A stretch of 64,000 bases of DNA, taken from NCBI GenBank assembly GCA_031216445.1, contig CM062208.1, forward strand, positions 2,412,501 through 2,476,500, read 5' to 3'. The stretch is from Lateolabrax maculatus. Lineage: Eukaryota; Chordata; Actinopteri; Acropomatiformes; Lateolabracidae. Positions 47,640 through 60,924 of the stretch are shown one piece after another (position 1 is the first letter of the stretch; each line of letters starts with the position of its first letter). The position numbers and the translations under genes were made by a program. The notes beneath the pieces are model-generated. The model saw only the letters and a program-made list of their open reading frames with translations, was not told where the DNA came from and did no database searches.

Positions 47640-47870
47640 CACCACCACAAAGCTGCAGTTGTGCGCGCGTGGTCGGGGTTGACATCTCTCACGTGGAGCG
47701 CGGACAGGCTCGGCCCTCGGCGCAGCGGGGAGCCGCCGCGGCGCAGACCCGCGGACCCAGCGCACAGGAGCGGCGCGGAGGCGGCGAGGCAGGTCGTCAA
47801 TCCCTCCACCTTCCCCCGACTCGGTTCTTTTCTCCCGGAGCGGACACAGAGGTCCGGGACTATGGAGGAT
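47640..47870. promoter_or_regulatory. CpG-rich 5' region of DGKH exon 1
   Basis: Very GC- and CpG-rich block leading into the ATG at 47862. The frame of the ATG is open upstream but contains no earlier ATG, so the start is well defined. Confidence 0.65.
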
Positions 47871-47909
47871 GTCTACCATTACACCCGCAGCCCTGCCTGG
47901 GAGGAACTG
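47862..47909 (+). CDS. dgkh: DGKH exon 1 (MEDVYHYTR start)
   Basis: ATG in a good context (GACTATGG: A at -3, G at +4). Sixteen codons to donor CTG|GTTAGT, phase 0, so it joins directly to the exon at 49182. I do not recall this exact N-terminus from the canonical human isoform, which starts with a Gly/Ala-rich sequence. It may be an alternative first exon. Confidence 0.75.
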
Positions 47910-50900
47910 GTTAGTAAAATTCAACACTGGAGACTTTTTTTTTCTTTCTTCCCCGCTCACTTTGCCCAACAGAAAGAACAGAATGAGAGCTGCTGCTGTA
48001 ACGCGCTCTCGTGTCGGGGTCTGATCAGGAGTTTGTTCTGTTTTGGAGGTGTTTCATCCTCTTTAACTCGGTTTGCGTGTTTTCCTCTCTGCTGCTGTGA
48101 TTTGTTCAGCGGACTGACGCTTTAACCCCGGTTCAGTTTCATTGTCGGATGTCTCTTTATTTATTTATCAGTGTTGGTTATTGGCAGAAAAGAAGGAAAA
48201 ATGAAACAGATTGATGAATTAGGCTACTTTAAATGGATAGGTAGTATGACTGTGTGGACAGTAGGCTGCTTCGTGGTCGGGGGCTCCTCTCCTCTCCTCG
48301 GGTCCTGGGGAGGTTTTCGTGGTTCAGATGTTCCACTCTGCTCATTTCCTTGTGGAATCCGAGTCCTGTCGTCTCGCCCGCTGCATGGAAATTCATTTCA
48401 ACTCTGTCATGAATGTAGTGGCTCAGCTATAGGACACATGCAGTCGTTTACTAAGATCAAATGGATTTTGATATTTTTGGTGGAGCAAACGTATGCATGC
48501 ACACATCTCCTGCAGCACTATGGATTAACAGAATATATAGGAAATAGATTAGAATGAGAGTAATGTAACTTTCCTGTGGATTACAGTGTCACTGGGCCTG
48601 GTATTTGATTATAGCAGTGTAGTTTTTAATTGGCTTTATTGGTTTAAACATGGTGGTATTTATTCTGGATGGTTTCCGCCCACTCACAACACACTTCTCT
48701 GGACATCACAGTTGACTGGAGACATCTTCGTGCAGAGTAGTGTGATTACAGCGCTCGGGTCCAGCGTGCGTCCGTGCGTGCGTCCGTGCGTCCGTGTGTG
48801 TGTGTGTGTGTGTGAAGCAGCCGCTGGGGTCTGCCGTGCCTCGGACATGTCCCCCGGTCCGCGGGGTGGGTGAGGCGGTCTCTGGCCGTGCAGGCTGGAG
48901 CCGTGACCGTGGGCCGAGCAGGGACCGGGCTTGGGGGGGTGGGGGTTTGTAACGCGCTGCAGCCCATCCCCACTGTGCCGCGACATGCTCCACACCCCGT
49001 GCGTATTTCCAGCCCACACACGCCACGGAAAACGCGGCCGTCTGAACCGTAGAGGCAGTGAGAGATGACAGCGAGGAGAGACGCCTCGCAGCCGCTGAGC
49101 AGCTCTCGCCTCCGGGAGAGGAAGGGAGCGGCGGACCGGGCGAAGGCTAACCCCGATTGGTTTTATCCCTCCCCCCGACAGGAGCCGGAGAAAGGGCCGG
49201 CGTCCGCGGCGGGGATCCATGCCCATGTGGTGGGGGCTGTCGCCGGCTCCGGCGCCGCTGACGAGTCCTCTGACAGCGAAGCGGAGCAGGAAGGCCCCCA
49301 GAAACTCATCCGGAAAGTGTCCACCTCAGGACAGATCAGGAGCAAGGTAAGACATGTCTTTGTCCTTCTCTGACCGGCTGTGTTTGCATGTCTGGATTTG
49401 GAGGCGTTGTGTGTGGAGGCTGTTGCCTTTATTTCTGTATTACATGTACTGGCTGGTGTTTACTGCTCTGCCCTGTGCTGGGCTCTTGCAGACTGATGAA
49501 TAGCCCTGGATTTGATATATTTTTTAGTTGTTGCATGGAATTACATACAGAAACAGACCTTTCTGCACAAGTAAAAAAGTAAAAAATATACAATTTCACA
49601 AAAACTTTCTAAAACCTGTTGGGCTTCGATCTCAGTAAGTTTAAGTGTGTACCTACAACCTCAGAAAAGGTTCAACATTTCATTATATTTTTTAAGTGAA
49701 CCTACCAACAACTGATTAGTTGAACAGATGTTTGTATCAGTTCTTTGCTCACAGTATTGTTTTTTACTTCAATTTCACTCTAACTCCGTCACAATAAACC
49801 AAAGATCTATTGTGATTTTAGAAAAACACATGGACATACTTCCCTTCTCCCTTCATGTAACTTAACTCTAATGTCACTTTGACATGGCAGGATGTGGGCG
49901 TCCCTGCGTCTGAGGTGCGGGACAAAGTAAGAGGACGCCGTGCTAGTTCTCACCTCTGACACTCAAGCTTTCTTGGCCCGCTCGTCTTTTACACTGTAAA
50001 CGAGTGCCGTCCTCCCAAACCAATGGATCCACTTAATTATTGACTGCTCCACTCCACCCCGCCTACATTATTCAGCAGGGGGGTATATTTAGACATTTGG
50101 GGCACAGGAATGTCTGGCCATACCTTTCATATGCAAATTCGCCCACCAGTGAGTGCAGTGCTACCTAGAGGATATTTGCACAGCTGCAACTGAAATTATA
50201 TGCATTTCTGATGAATACTTTCTTTTTTAATACATTTATTAACAGTTTTGTCTACAACTAACTGATGTTAGTTAATGAGAAGTCACAGAAGTGAATGGAG
50301 TCGGGTGTTTTTGTCTGACCAACATTAAAAAAACTCAAAGGTGTTCAGTGTAGTGAGGTGTAACAAAAAAAAGCAAGCAAATCCTGCTGCTAAACCAGCG
50401 AGTGGTTGGTACTTTAACCTGCCAAACAACTGATAATAGATTACCAAAGGTATGACAGTTGCAGCATCATCAACCAGGATGCAGTCTTCAGGGTGTAAAC
50501 ACAGATCCAGCTGATGACTGTCCCCCATCAGCTGTTGTTTGTTGACATTCCCCGCAGGGCCGTGCATTGGAAGTTAACTTTTCCTGCGCACACTGTGACT
50601 CTTTATTACTCACCTGTCACCTCTGAAGTTACGACAGGAGTTTTAAAAGTGGATGAAAGTCAGGCCGTGAGTCACGGTGCACACTCTGTCTGCAGAAATG
50701 TTCGTATACTGAAGGGATGCTGATTGAATTGGCTGGCAGGGAGCCCAGACAGACCTAATCTGTCTAATCTAAAACTATATGCGGCAGGCTACATGTCACA
50801 CTAGTTCATACTGCTATCACAGAGGTATAAAGCACTCCTACTTTAATTGCATGGTTGTGTTTAGCATGTTGACATTGTGCTTACAAAGGTCTCAGAGTTG

Positions 50901-53900
50901 TTGCTGTGTGGGTCAGTGGGTTTTTTCTGTCAGTGTGTGTCTGTGTGTGTGTGTGTGTGTGTGTGCTGAGAGTTACTAATGGATCATGCAGGCACTGACT
51001 CACTGAGTGTTGTTCCACCGGGTTGTTTGCTCAGCTCTGGACCGTGTGTGTGTGCACATGCATGTGTACGCTTGCCCATCACACTGCCGATGTCCATCCC
51101 TCCCCGTCCACTATCTCTCTGGTTCTTCGGTTGCCACAGACAACCACGTCTCCCGTCCCCCCCCCATTGGTCGACTCCACGGCGATGCTGCCTGTAGAAC
51201 AGCTGGTTTGGTTGAAGGGGCACGTATGCCACAGTGGGTCTCATCTACTATCTTCTCAGACGTGCCCTATCTGTGTTTCTATTTTCAATTTCATGATAAA
51301 CATGTCAGTAAATCAAAGCGGACAAGGAATGAGAAGGAAAAGCCAGCAAATGTCCAACTCAACCACTCATTTAAGCAGCAGATGGAAGCTTTAAAAAGCC
51401 TTTTTCTATAGAGGAAATTAATTAAAAAAATAAAATGTAAGAAAAAGAAGATTTTTACACTTTCATTTGTTAACATGCATATTGATTGCAGTGCAAGTGT
51501 GAACTGTAACTGTCTTTTACTCTGCAACTGAAATCATTAAAGCCATTTGTAGCTAACTCTTCACTTCATCCGCTTGATGTCAACCATTGTTGATAGCCAC
51601 TTACCATCATGGCAAATCAATATATCGGCGGCTGTGAATAGTTGTTGTTGTTGAACGGTTTGGCTGAAGCACAGATGAGATATTGGGTATCATTTATCCC
51701 TGCCTGATGCTCTGAGAGCTCTCAGAAAGTAATGCGATTTGACCGCACAGAGAGGGAATTTGATACGCCACCATACGGGCTTCACACGCCGTCATTTCCC
51801 TCTTCCTTTCTCACGTAGTGAATGCAGCACTTATATTGTTGTGGATGCATTTCAGCCACCAAACCAGTTAATTACAATAAACACAAAACATATCTGGTAG
51901 AATCAGACTACATATTGCTCAAATATGGGAGGTTGAATAACAGCCTTTTTGTGGCCTCTCCTCTCCTGTCATCTCCACTCTCAGCCCCCTCTTCGTCTTT
52001 TCAGGGTTTGCTGTTGCAGCTGAAGAGAGCTTATAAACTTGTGACTAATACTGTGGCTGGGTGATTGAAAGCAGAGCTAATGGCATGCCAGAGTCTGCTG
52101 CTGCTGCTGTACAGGGGACTGGGAAAGCTCTTCACGCCTGACATAGAACAATCTAGATTAGATAGATGCTGAGTTAGGCGGGGCTGGGATGAGGCATTGT
52201 AGAGAGTATTCATCTTCGGTCCATGTTTCCCATGCATTTGAAGAGTTGGCACTCTGTGACTTACATCTATGGGAGGTGTGGCTGACTTTTTGGGATAAAT
52301 CCTCTTGGGGTCAGCTCTGGATTGAGTCAATTCGTGGATATTTTTTGCTTATTTAAGTTTTTTTAAACCATGAAGTCTTTTGAGATATGTTGTGTCTTTG
52401 GCCAAAATGGCAGCATAGGGTAGATTACACAATATCCACATGCTGATTTTTCCCATTTGATTTAAGTTGCTTTTTGATAATATTTCCATATGGACGACAC
52501 TCAAATAGGCAAGCATAAGAAAGAGAAACATGCACCCAAAGCCTTCTTCAAGTGTTGTGCATTTGCCCACTCACATGTCTCGTACTTCCTATTGGGAAAG
52601 CGTAGGCAGACACTTGTTCCTCCTTTTTTTTCTTCTTTTTTTCTGAAAGATTGCACTGAGACTGTACTTTAACAGGAAATTTGCCACCTACTTGTACATT
52701 TAAAAGTTACATTTCAATTTAAGTGGTGTGCTGATGACAGGTTGAAAGGGACACAATGGCGTAGATAAGGGAATCTCTACTGCTGAATTGGTCGCAATGC
52801 TCTCACCTATTTATTTGTCAGTCGGTCTGTATTTCTCACACTCTCACTTGCAGAAATAGTAACTGTACATAATTATGTACCACGATCCAATGTGGCACCG
52901 AAGCGACGTAAAGTTCCTGTTCTGTCCAAAGCTGTAGCTGAATCTAATTGAGATAATTGTGTGTAAATTGCTGGCCTCAACAACATCCCCTGTACCCACT
53001 AGACACATGTAGGACTACCCGTATATGTGGCAACGGCGAACACAGACAGGGGAATTGCCCCTTCCCAACCACTGAATTGTAATTTTCCCATCACCATGGT
53101 GAAATTTTAGCATGTGGTGGGTGTTGGAGGAGGAAGGGTACAGAGTTACAATTACACCCAACAGAGAGGATGATAACGCCAAGACAGCTACAGGAGAGTG
53201 GTGGAAATAGAAGGAGAAATTGAGAGATTCATTCAGCAGAGGCCGGTAGAAGGCTTGATTGTCCTGGCTCCACAGACACTCCAGTCTTGCTCAGGAATGA
53301 CAAACGCGTCAGTAATGGCGGTATAACAGAGCCTAACTGCATGAAATGATTCCCAAGACAGGGGACTCCTGTCAGCAGCCAATCAGCACCCACTAAATGT
53401 AAAGACAGATGATGTAAGCAGTCTTCTTTATGGACTGACCAATTACAGTGGCAGCAGTTTACTCTTATCAGTCATGAGTTGAAATTGCCAGATGAGGATG
53501 GGTTTTCTTCTGGCAAGCTGAGATATCTCTGTGATATGTGTGCAAGCGTGTGTGCGTGCAGTAGGTGCATGTATACATGTGTCAAAAGTTCCGGTTCTGT
53601 ATTAAGAAGAAGTTGCGATTATCTTGGGCCTAACAGGGACATGAGCTCCATCAGCTTTGCTTCACTTCACTTTTTGATTGAGTTGTTGTTATGACTGTTT
53701 TTAATCATTAGAAAATGAATATGTTGGTGTTTTTGACTGTTGGTCAGACAAAATAGGACATTTGAAGATGGCACCTTGGACTCTGGGTCACTGGGATTGA
53801 CAATCCTCACTGTTTTCTGATGTTTCAGACTAACCGATTCACCCATTAATCGACAACGAATATGATAAAAATAATCCCATTTCTCGAAATGATTTGGGGT

Positions 53901-54466
53901 TCAACTTCAACCATGCTTTAATTGGTTTAATTTGATCCCAAGAGTGGTGACATGTGAAGTGGATCAAAACAACTCACAATCCCAACATTTAGGACAAAAA
54001 TAGCAGCCCTGTACCTCACTTCACGCTTCTAATTTTAAGAATCTTTAACCTTTGCACTTTGCATTAAAACACTTAAAAAACAATTACACTAACCAGAGAA
54101 GGAGGTGGAGAGTCAAGCATTTTTATCAGATTAATTAGAAAGAAACCTCCGTGAGGGCCCAGAGGGGGCTCGGTAATTGGTTTAGGACACAGTGCAATGG
54201 TGCTTTATGTTAAGAGAGGGAGGCTATACCACGAGTATAAGAGAGTCCATTGTTGACTGTAGTTAGTCGTAGCTTCAGTTCATAGATGGTCAGGTCCTGC
54301 ATGAACTAGCTGTTTGACTGACTGTCTGGGTATCGTCAAAGGCAGGACGTAGGTCAGCTCCGCTCTCTGCGTTTAGCCTTTCAGGGAACTCCTGCTCTGC
54401 TCTTATCCACCAACCACAGCTGCTGGACTCATTCGAACGGCCTGTGCCTTTGTCCATTGTATAAGC

Positions 54467-54498
<32 letters not shown>

Positions 54499-56975
54499 GT
54501 GTCACCCCGTCAGTGGCCGGGCAGAGTGTGGGTGTAAGGTACACGGTGCTCAGGTTACTCATTTTCTCTCTCTGGCACAGGACCGGCTCTCTCTGTCTCA
54601 CAATTTAGCAGAAGAGAGGAGCAGTGCACAGAGGCGAGCAGAAGGACTATTTATAGATCACTTCTGGCCTACTTGGCAACAGGAAGGAGATGAAGACAAG
54701 GAAAGGAACTATAGAGGCCAAGGAGGGACAAAATAGAAAATAGAACATCCAACTAGAGCAAAGTCACTCCTGCTGCTCCGGCTGGGCAGAGACGATTAAA
54801 GTTCCACTTTGAAACTTTTGGTTGCTTCGAGTCTGAAAGTTTCTCTTCAGGTGTGGTCGCTGTCAGTCCAAACAAGGTTGTGAGGAATTCAGTTTGCTGT
54901 AAACACACGGTTGCTGCACCAGAGCAACCGCTGCACACTGTAGGTGGTAACAGGGTGTTTTTCCCATAGATACAAATAGACATTAAGTGCCGGTGTCAAT
55001 ACTAGTGGAGCTCATACTCTGCTGTGTGATGACTCAACAGTCAGTTACCCACTCTGTGTGTGTTTGTCTCAGTCAGTCATGCGGCGTTCATTTGGCCCCT
55101 CAGTCGTCACCGTGCTCCCCCTCTTCCGGTCGGATTAGGCCGTCCGAGCAGCTCATCGAACAGCCCGCAGCATGTGTGTACGTTTGCGCAAGTGTTTTTT
55201 ATCTCAAAACAGCGTTTTTTTGTGTTCTCCACGCATCCAAACGAGGGGAATGACTTCATCCGACTCGCTGCTGGATTTCAGTCCCACTTTGATTGTAGTC
55301 AGAGTAAAGCCAAGTCCTTATAGGGAAGTCAGCGGTGAGGTACTTCACCTTAATCCACCGCAGGAATTTGGTCTTCAGGCCGTACCTACGGAAAGGGAAG
55401 CAGGGAATTAACGTAGGTAGACAGCTGTATAGGACAATTTGCAGCGTGTCCTCTTCCTGTCGTGTTTCCCCCCCCCTCAGTCATCATTTATGGGAAGATT
55501 TTTGTTGCTACAGGCCTAATTTTAAATGCAAGGCCATCATTGTAGTGCTCTTAAACTAAAGAAGTCCTTACTTTTTACAAGCAGCCCCTTGAATTATATC
55601 GAGGACCCTCTTAAAAGGGGCACTATTTCTTTTCACTTTTTCATGTCAAAGTCAATTGACTAGTCACGGAGAAGGCAGTTACAGTGCTGTGGAGAGAGAT
55701 TTTTAAAGTCTAAGACAATGACCTTGTGATGTGTGCGTTACAAACTGGGGCAGTAGAGTTTGACTGGCCTCAACCAGTCTGGAAGGGTTTAATGAAAGTT
55801 GCTATCGAGTTGCGTTTGGGGATTTGCAGGATCCGGTGTTTTTGGAGCTTCAACTAAACAAGGGACTAAAAGTCAGGATACCTTTGCTGCTTTGATTTTG
55901 ACTTTAGTAAAGTGCAATACGACATCACTGGAGTGCTCCCCTTAGGGATCGCTTCACCTAAATTAGAGAAAAACACTCTTGCTTACCTCAACTGGTATTC
56001 AGCCGTGCAGATACTCCAGTTTCAGTCTCATTCGGCAGGTTTTGAGATATCTGCCTGTTGCTTGCAGCACTGAACAATGAGATTTAAGGAAAAGAAATAA
56101 CGTTAAGAATCTTTTTTTTTGCAAATAGTTGCTATGTAAACCAGGACTACAACGAACTATTTTTAATAATTATTTGTACAATGTAAAATGGCAGAATGAT
56201 ATTAAATTTACCATCATATATGGCAAAGAAAAAGCAGCAAATCCTCACACTCGAGATGAGAGACGAGAAGATATATACTTTTATCTTAATACAAGGACAC
56301 TTTGGTGTTGTGGTGGTGGTTGTTGTTGAGATTTCAACATTTTGGGCAAAACAAATGTAATTTACATTCACCTCCATTGTATGAGTGTGGAGGCAGAAAT
56401 CTCAGAGAAAGATATCTAAAAAAAAAAAAACCTTCACAAATAAAAACCAATTGTACAGTATCAACGTGCCCAGACACCACAAGGGGTAATTGAGAAAATA
56501 TGTCTTTGTAATTAGGGTGAACCAAGCCCTTAATAACCGCTCCTTTAGTGAAGCAGTAAAAGTAACACTTCAGTCCCAACAAGTTCACCTCTTTTTGTTA
56601 TAATCTATATAATCTGCTGTAATGACTCTGTATATGGCGGCTTCATCCACTGTGACATGCCAGTGTGTGTGTGTGTGTATAGTGTGTATTCTACAGCAGT
56701 GTTTTCTGTGTTTAAGTTGACACAGCTGGTGGGCAGGATGTCAGCTTCAGGCCTCTGTCTCTGTTTGTAATTCTCCCCTTAGAGAGCAGCCTTCCTTTGC
56801 TATAAATAGCCTCTGCATGTGTGTGTGTGTGTGTGTGTGTGTCCCACCTCTCCTCTGTGTGCCCAGAGAAAATGATGTTCTTCCACACAGCATTTCCATC
56901 TGTGTGCGTTTGTGTGCGTTTTTATCTTTTCCGTGGTCCGCCGTTCCACGTCTCAACGTATTTGCTCTGTATGTC

Positions 56976-57019
<44 letters not shown>

Positions 57020-57686
57020 ATGTGTGCGAGATGATGGCGGCTGTAATGATGATGAGTGTGTGTACTGTGTGGCACATGGAGGGATGGTTTGATTTGATGT
57101 GACACACACACACACATACATACTGGCTTTACAGGAGACAGGGAGAGCTTATTTCTTTCTCTGTCTTTCCATCATTCTTTTAGGTTTAAAAAGAAAAAAT
57201 CTAGTCCATTTTCACTCTCCACTCTGTTCCGTCTTTGCCTCATCATCCCCATCTCTCACCTTTGCTATTCTATACTACATTTTTTCTCCTCCTCCTCCTC
57301 CTCCTCCTCTGTCTTCCTTTCAAAATTACCATGAAATGTTCCTGCTGTGTGGAACATTGATGGTGTGACCCTCTTTTTGGATGTTGGAGGACGTATTTGG
57401 GTTTAGTCGAGTTCCTCCGAGTCCAACAGAAGCAGAAGAAGTCAATGGGATGCCGTCCTTGCCCTTTTTTCTCCTCTTTCTATTTTCTGTCATTCTCTCC
57501 TTCTATGTCTGTGGTTCTTTTTTTTTTATTCTTTTTATTCTCTGGCCCAGGGGAAGGGGTTGAGTGAGAGTGATGTGTGTTTATAGCTCTTAAGAGAAAT
57601 GAGGGGTGGTGTGTGTGTAATGGGTTTCCTTTCTTCTCCACTTTCTGGCCTATTCCTTGTCTCCCATGCATAAAATTGGTGCTCAG

Positions 57687-57746
<60 letters not shown>

Positions 57747-60501
57747 ACACACACACACACAAAAACAGTACACTCTTTTTATCTTGACAGTTTCCTGTAG
57801 ATAAATACAAGAGGGTGTGCAGTGTCTGGGGCTTTGTGTTAGTTTCTGATGGATCCTTCCACTGATACGAGGCCCCATAAAACGTTTATTCTGTATTTTT
57901 ATTGTGTCCTCTCTCCCCCTCCAGACGAGTATAAAGGAGGGACTGTTGCTGAAACAGACCAGCTCGTTTCAGAGGTGGAAAAAGCGCTACTTCAAGCTGA
58001 GAGGCCGAACTCTCTACTACGCCAAAGATGCCAAGGTAGGCTTCCCTTTGTGTCCCCATGCAACACACATACACGAGGGGCCACAGGTGAGCGAGTCTTC
58101 TGTCTACACGTTGACTCAAACTGCTCTTAGTGTCCATCTCCAATTTCTGTCGTCTAATCCCACAAATGACTTTGTTTTCGTGCCCGGAGACGAAGCCTTT
58201 AGAGGGTCGGAGTCAAGCAGACCGTTTTAAAGGAATATTTCCACCTTTTGGGAAATACGGTTAGATGAGATTGATACGACTCTAGTGCGGTAAACTTGAA
58301 GCCAGCAGCCACTTATCTTAGCTTAGCACCAAGACTGGAAAGGAACCAAATCCACCTTCCAGCAGCTCTGCAGCTCCCTGAGTAACTGCTTATCTTGTTT
58401 ATTTGATCTGTAGAAAAACCGAAGCGTAAAATCATCATGTCGGTAACGTGCCAGACTGTTTCTTGGCCAGGACCAGTAACTTCCTGGAGCCTCGGCCTGG
58501 TGATATACCGTGTGGATTCGTGGGCTTTAGAGGTGCTGGAAGACATATTTAGTTATCGTTGGATGGAGCCAGGCTAGCAGTTTCCCCCTGTTTCCAGTCT
58601 TTATGCTAAGCTAAGCTACCCGGCTGTTGCTGGCTGTATACCGTCATATTTGTTGAAATATTTAATGTAATCCATCTGCTGCACAGCAGCTCGCTCTTAT
58701 AGCCTGATACTTTCTGATACTGATATTGATCATATTAATCACTTTGATCCAGATAACATTTTGTTAGATCCCATAATTCCCTTCCTTTATCACTTAAATT
58801 GATTTATATATTTATTTTTCAACGATACCCAGGCTTTATGTACACCTGTGTTTCATTTTAAGTACACTTTTGTTTTTAACATTTGAACTCTTGTTGACAT
58901 CTCTTTCCCCTTTGCTTCTGACCTAACCTGCCTGGTCTGGACCGTGTGTGTGTGCGCCTGTGTGTATGCGTGTGTGTGCGCGGCTCTAGTCTGGCAGCGC
59001 CCTGGCACGCTGGCAGGAGCGGGCGCTGCGCAGAGTGTCCCGGAGTCGCGTGTGCTGGCGAGTTCTGTCCGTGTGCTGGACGGGCGCGCGACGCTCCCCC
59101 CCGCCTCTGGGTGCCAGCGGATCTGAGGAAGGCCTAGTGAGAATTCGGGTCAGCACAGCACAGCCAGGGGCCAGGGGCCAGGGGCCAGCTTAACCATTCC
59201 CTACTTACCTCGCTCACCTATACTTGATAGTGCTGCTTTCATGCCATGCGGTGCCACTGGCCCAAACAGGCTCAGTATCTTAACATGGAGAGATATATCG
59301 ACTCAATGAGGGTTGAACATTTTAAAGATGAGATGCAAAATGACATGATAGAGGAAGTAAAGCTCTTCCCACGCATCCCAACATGTTTGGAAGAGGTGAA
59401 CAATTGCTGCAAGTCCAGAACTTTTCAGTACCGCATGACATGAATGCACTGTAAATAATATGGATATAAGTCCAGGTAGGGTAGCAAAACACACGTGTAC
59501 AAACTGTAAGGCCACGCCTGGATCAGTTTATCTTGTTGAGCCAACTCGACAGGGTTGTGGCTTTCATTGTTTTACACCGTGTGCTGCTTTTCCTTCCCTG
59601 CAGCTTAAAGTCTCTCGATGGCCATGCTGGAAGAATGAAAAAACAAATGAAGTAATATAAATACTTTATGTTGCTGGGTATGTTATGGTACAGATTTGTG
59701 ATTTATAACTGGAACCTTATGAGTGAGTTCTCTCCGTCATGGCCAGACAGTGACATTAACCTCTGTAGATAAGTGCCCGTTCGCTACATGTCCGTCCACT
59801 CTGGTGTCTCAGAGGTGGCCTGGCTGGCTGTGCTGCCCTGTGCTTAGGAAGCCTGACCTCCTCATTGATCCATCAGGGAGGCAGCATCTCAGCACCGCAG
59901 TTCGTCCTAGAAGCTCCTCTCCTCTCCTTCCTGATTTGAACACACAAGGCAGCCAGTTAAAGATCAGACATAGGTAGGATTTATGGATTGTAGAAACAGT
60001 AAAACAACACGCATGGCCTGGTGTAAAACGAAGGAAAGGAGACAGGAAAGGGAGGAGGGAGGGAAGGAGGTTTGTTGAGGCTGCTGAGATGCAGCCGCTG
60101 AGCTATAAGCTCTGGATCTATGGGTAACACAGGGTCTGGATGCTTGCCTTTGTCCACCATTCACTGTCAGCTTTCATTACAGCTTCCCCTCAAGACAGTC
60201 GAGTGTGTGTGCCCACACATATACAAGTGTGTGTGTGTGTTGGGCTGGTGGCGAGTGAGAGGGGGAAGAAGGAGTGTGTCAGAAGAACTGTAGAAAGTAA
60301 CCACACACATGCATACGGACACGTGATGCAATGGTATAGCAGCCAAGGGCGCTGTAACGGGGGGGCAGTGTTTGTGTTGGCATGCCATTCATACTTGGGC
60401 CCTCTCGGCCGTCACTCGGTACGCACATTCACACGCAGTTGTAAGACATATGTGGAAGTGCTGACACACATGCTCCCCCTACACACACACACACTCACAC
60501 A

Positions 60502-60538
<37 letters not shown>

Positions 60539-60678
60539 ACAAACACACACACACACAGAGCAAGCGTTGGCTGGTGTCCCTCTCCAGCCAGACCTGGGGA
60601 GAGCGCCGTTAACTGGGCATTCCCTCTGACAGCTGCAGCCGCTCACTCCTCCCACACACACGCACACACACACACACA

Positions 60679-60745
<67 letters not shown>

Positions 60746-60891
60746 ACACACACACACACACAGTCAGAGGGCATTCCTTTGACGGCATCGGGTTTTTTGG
60801 CCCGCGGCTCTTTAAGAGCTCAGCCGGGCGCCTTACGCTTCACAGATCTGTTAGGATATCATGTCCCTGATTGTAGGCTCTGGCTCTCCTC

Positions 60892-60924
<33 letters not shown>

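Larger units (their letters stand above)
49347..57924 (+). other. dgkh: DGKH intron 2 (8.6 kb)
   Basis: Contains a candidate 36-base cassette exon at 49891-49926, several GT/CA arrays (50934-50965, 54465-54502, 56817-56842, 56979-57017, 57690-57760) and a TCC repeat at 57287-57309. No conserved exon or non-coding RNA was recognised in the rest. Confidence 0.55.

Noticed and set aside
47661..47861. N-terminal extension of DGKH exon 1 upstream of the ATG at 47862
   Set aside because: The frame is open but has no ATG, and the sequence is CpG-rich 5' UTR-like; the ATG at 47862 has a good context.
48684..49226. Minus-strand 180-codon open frame across the second CpG block
   Set aside because: GC-rich sequence has few stops by chance; the plus strand carries the conserved DGKH exon 2.
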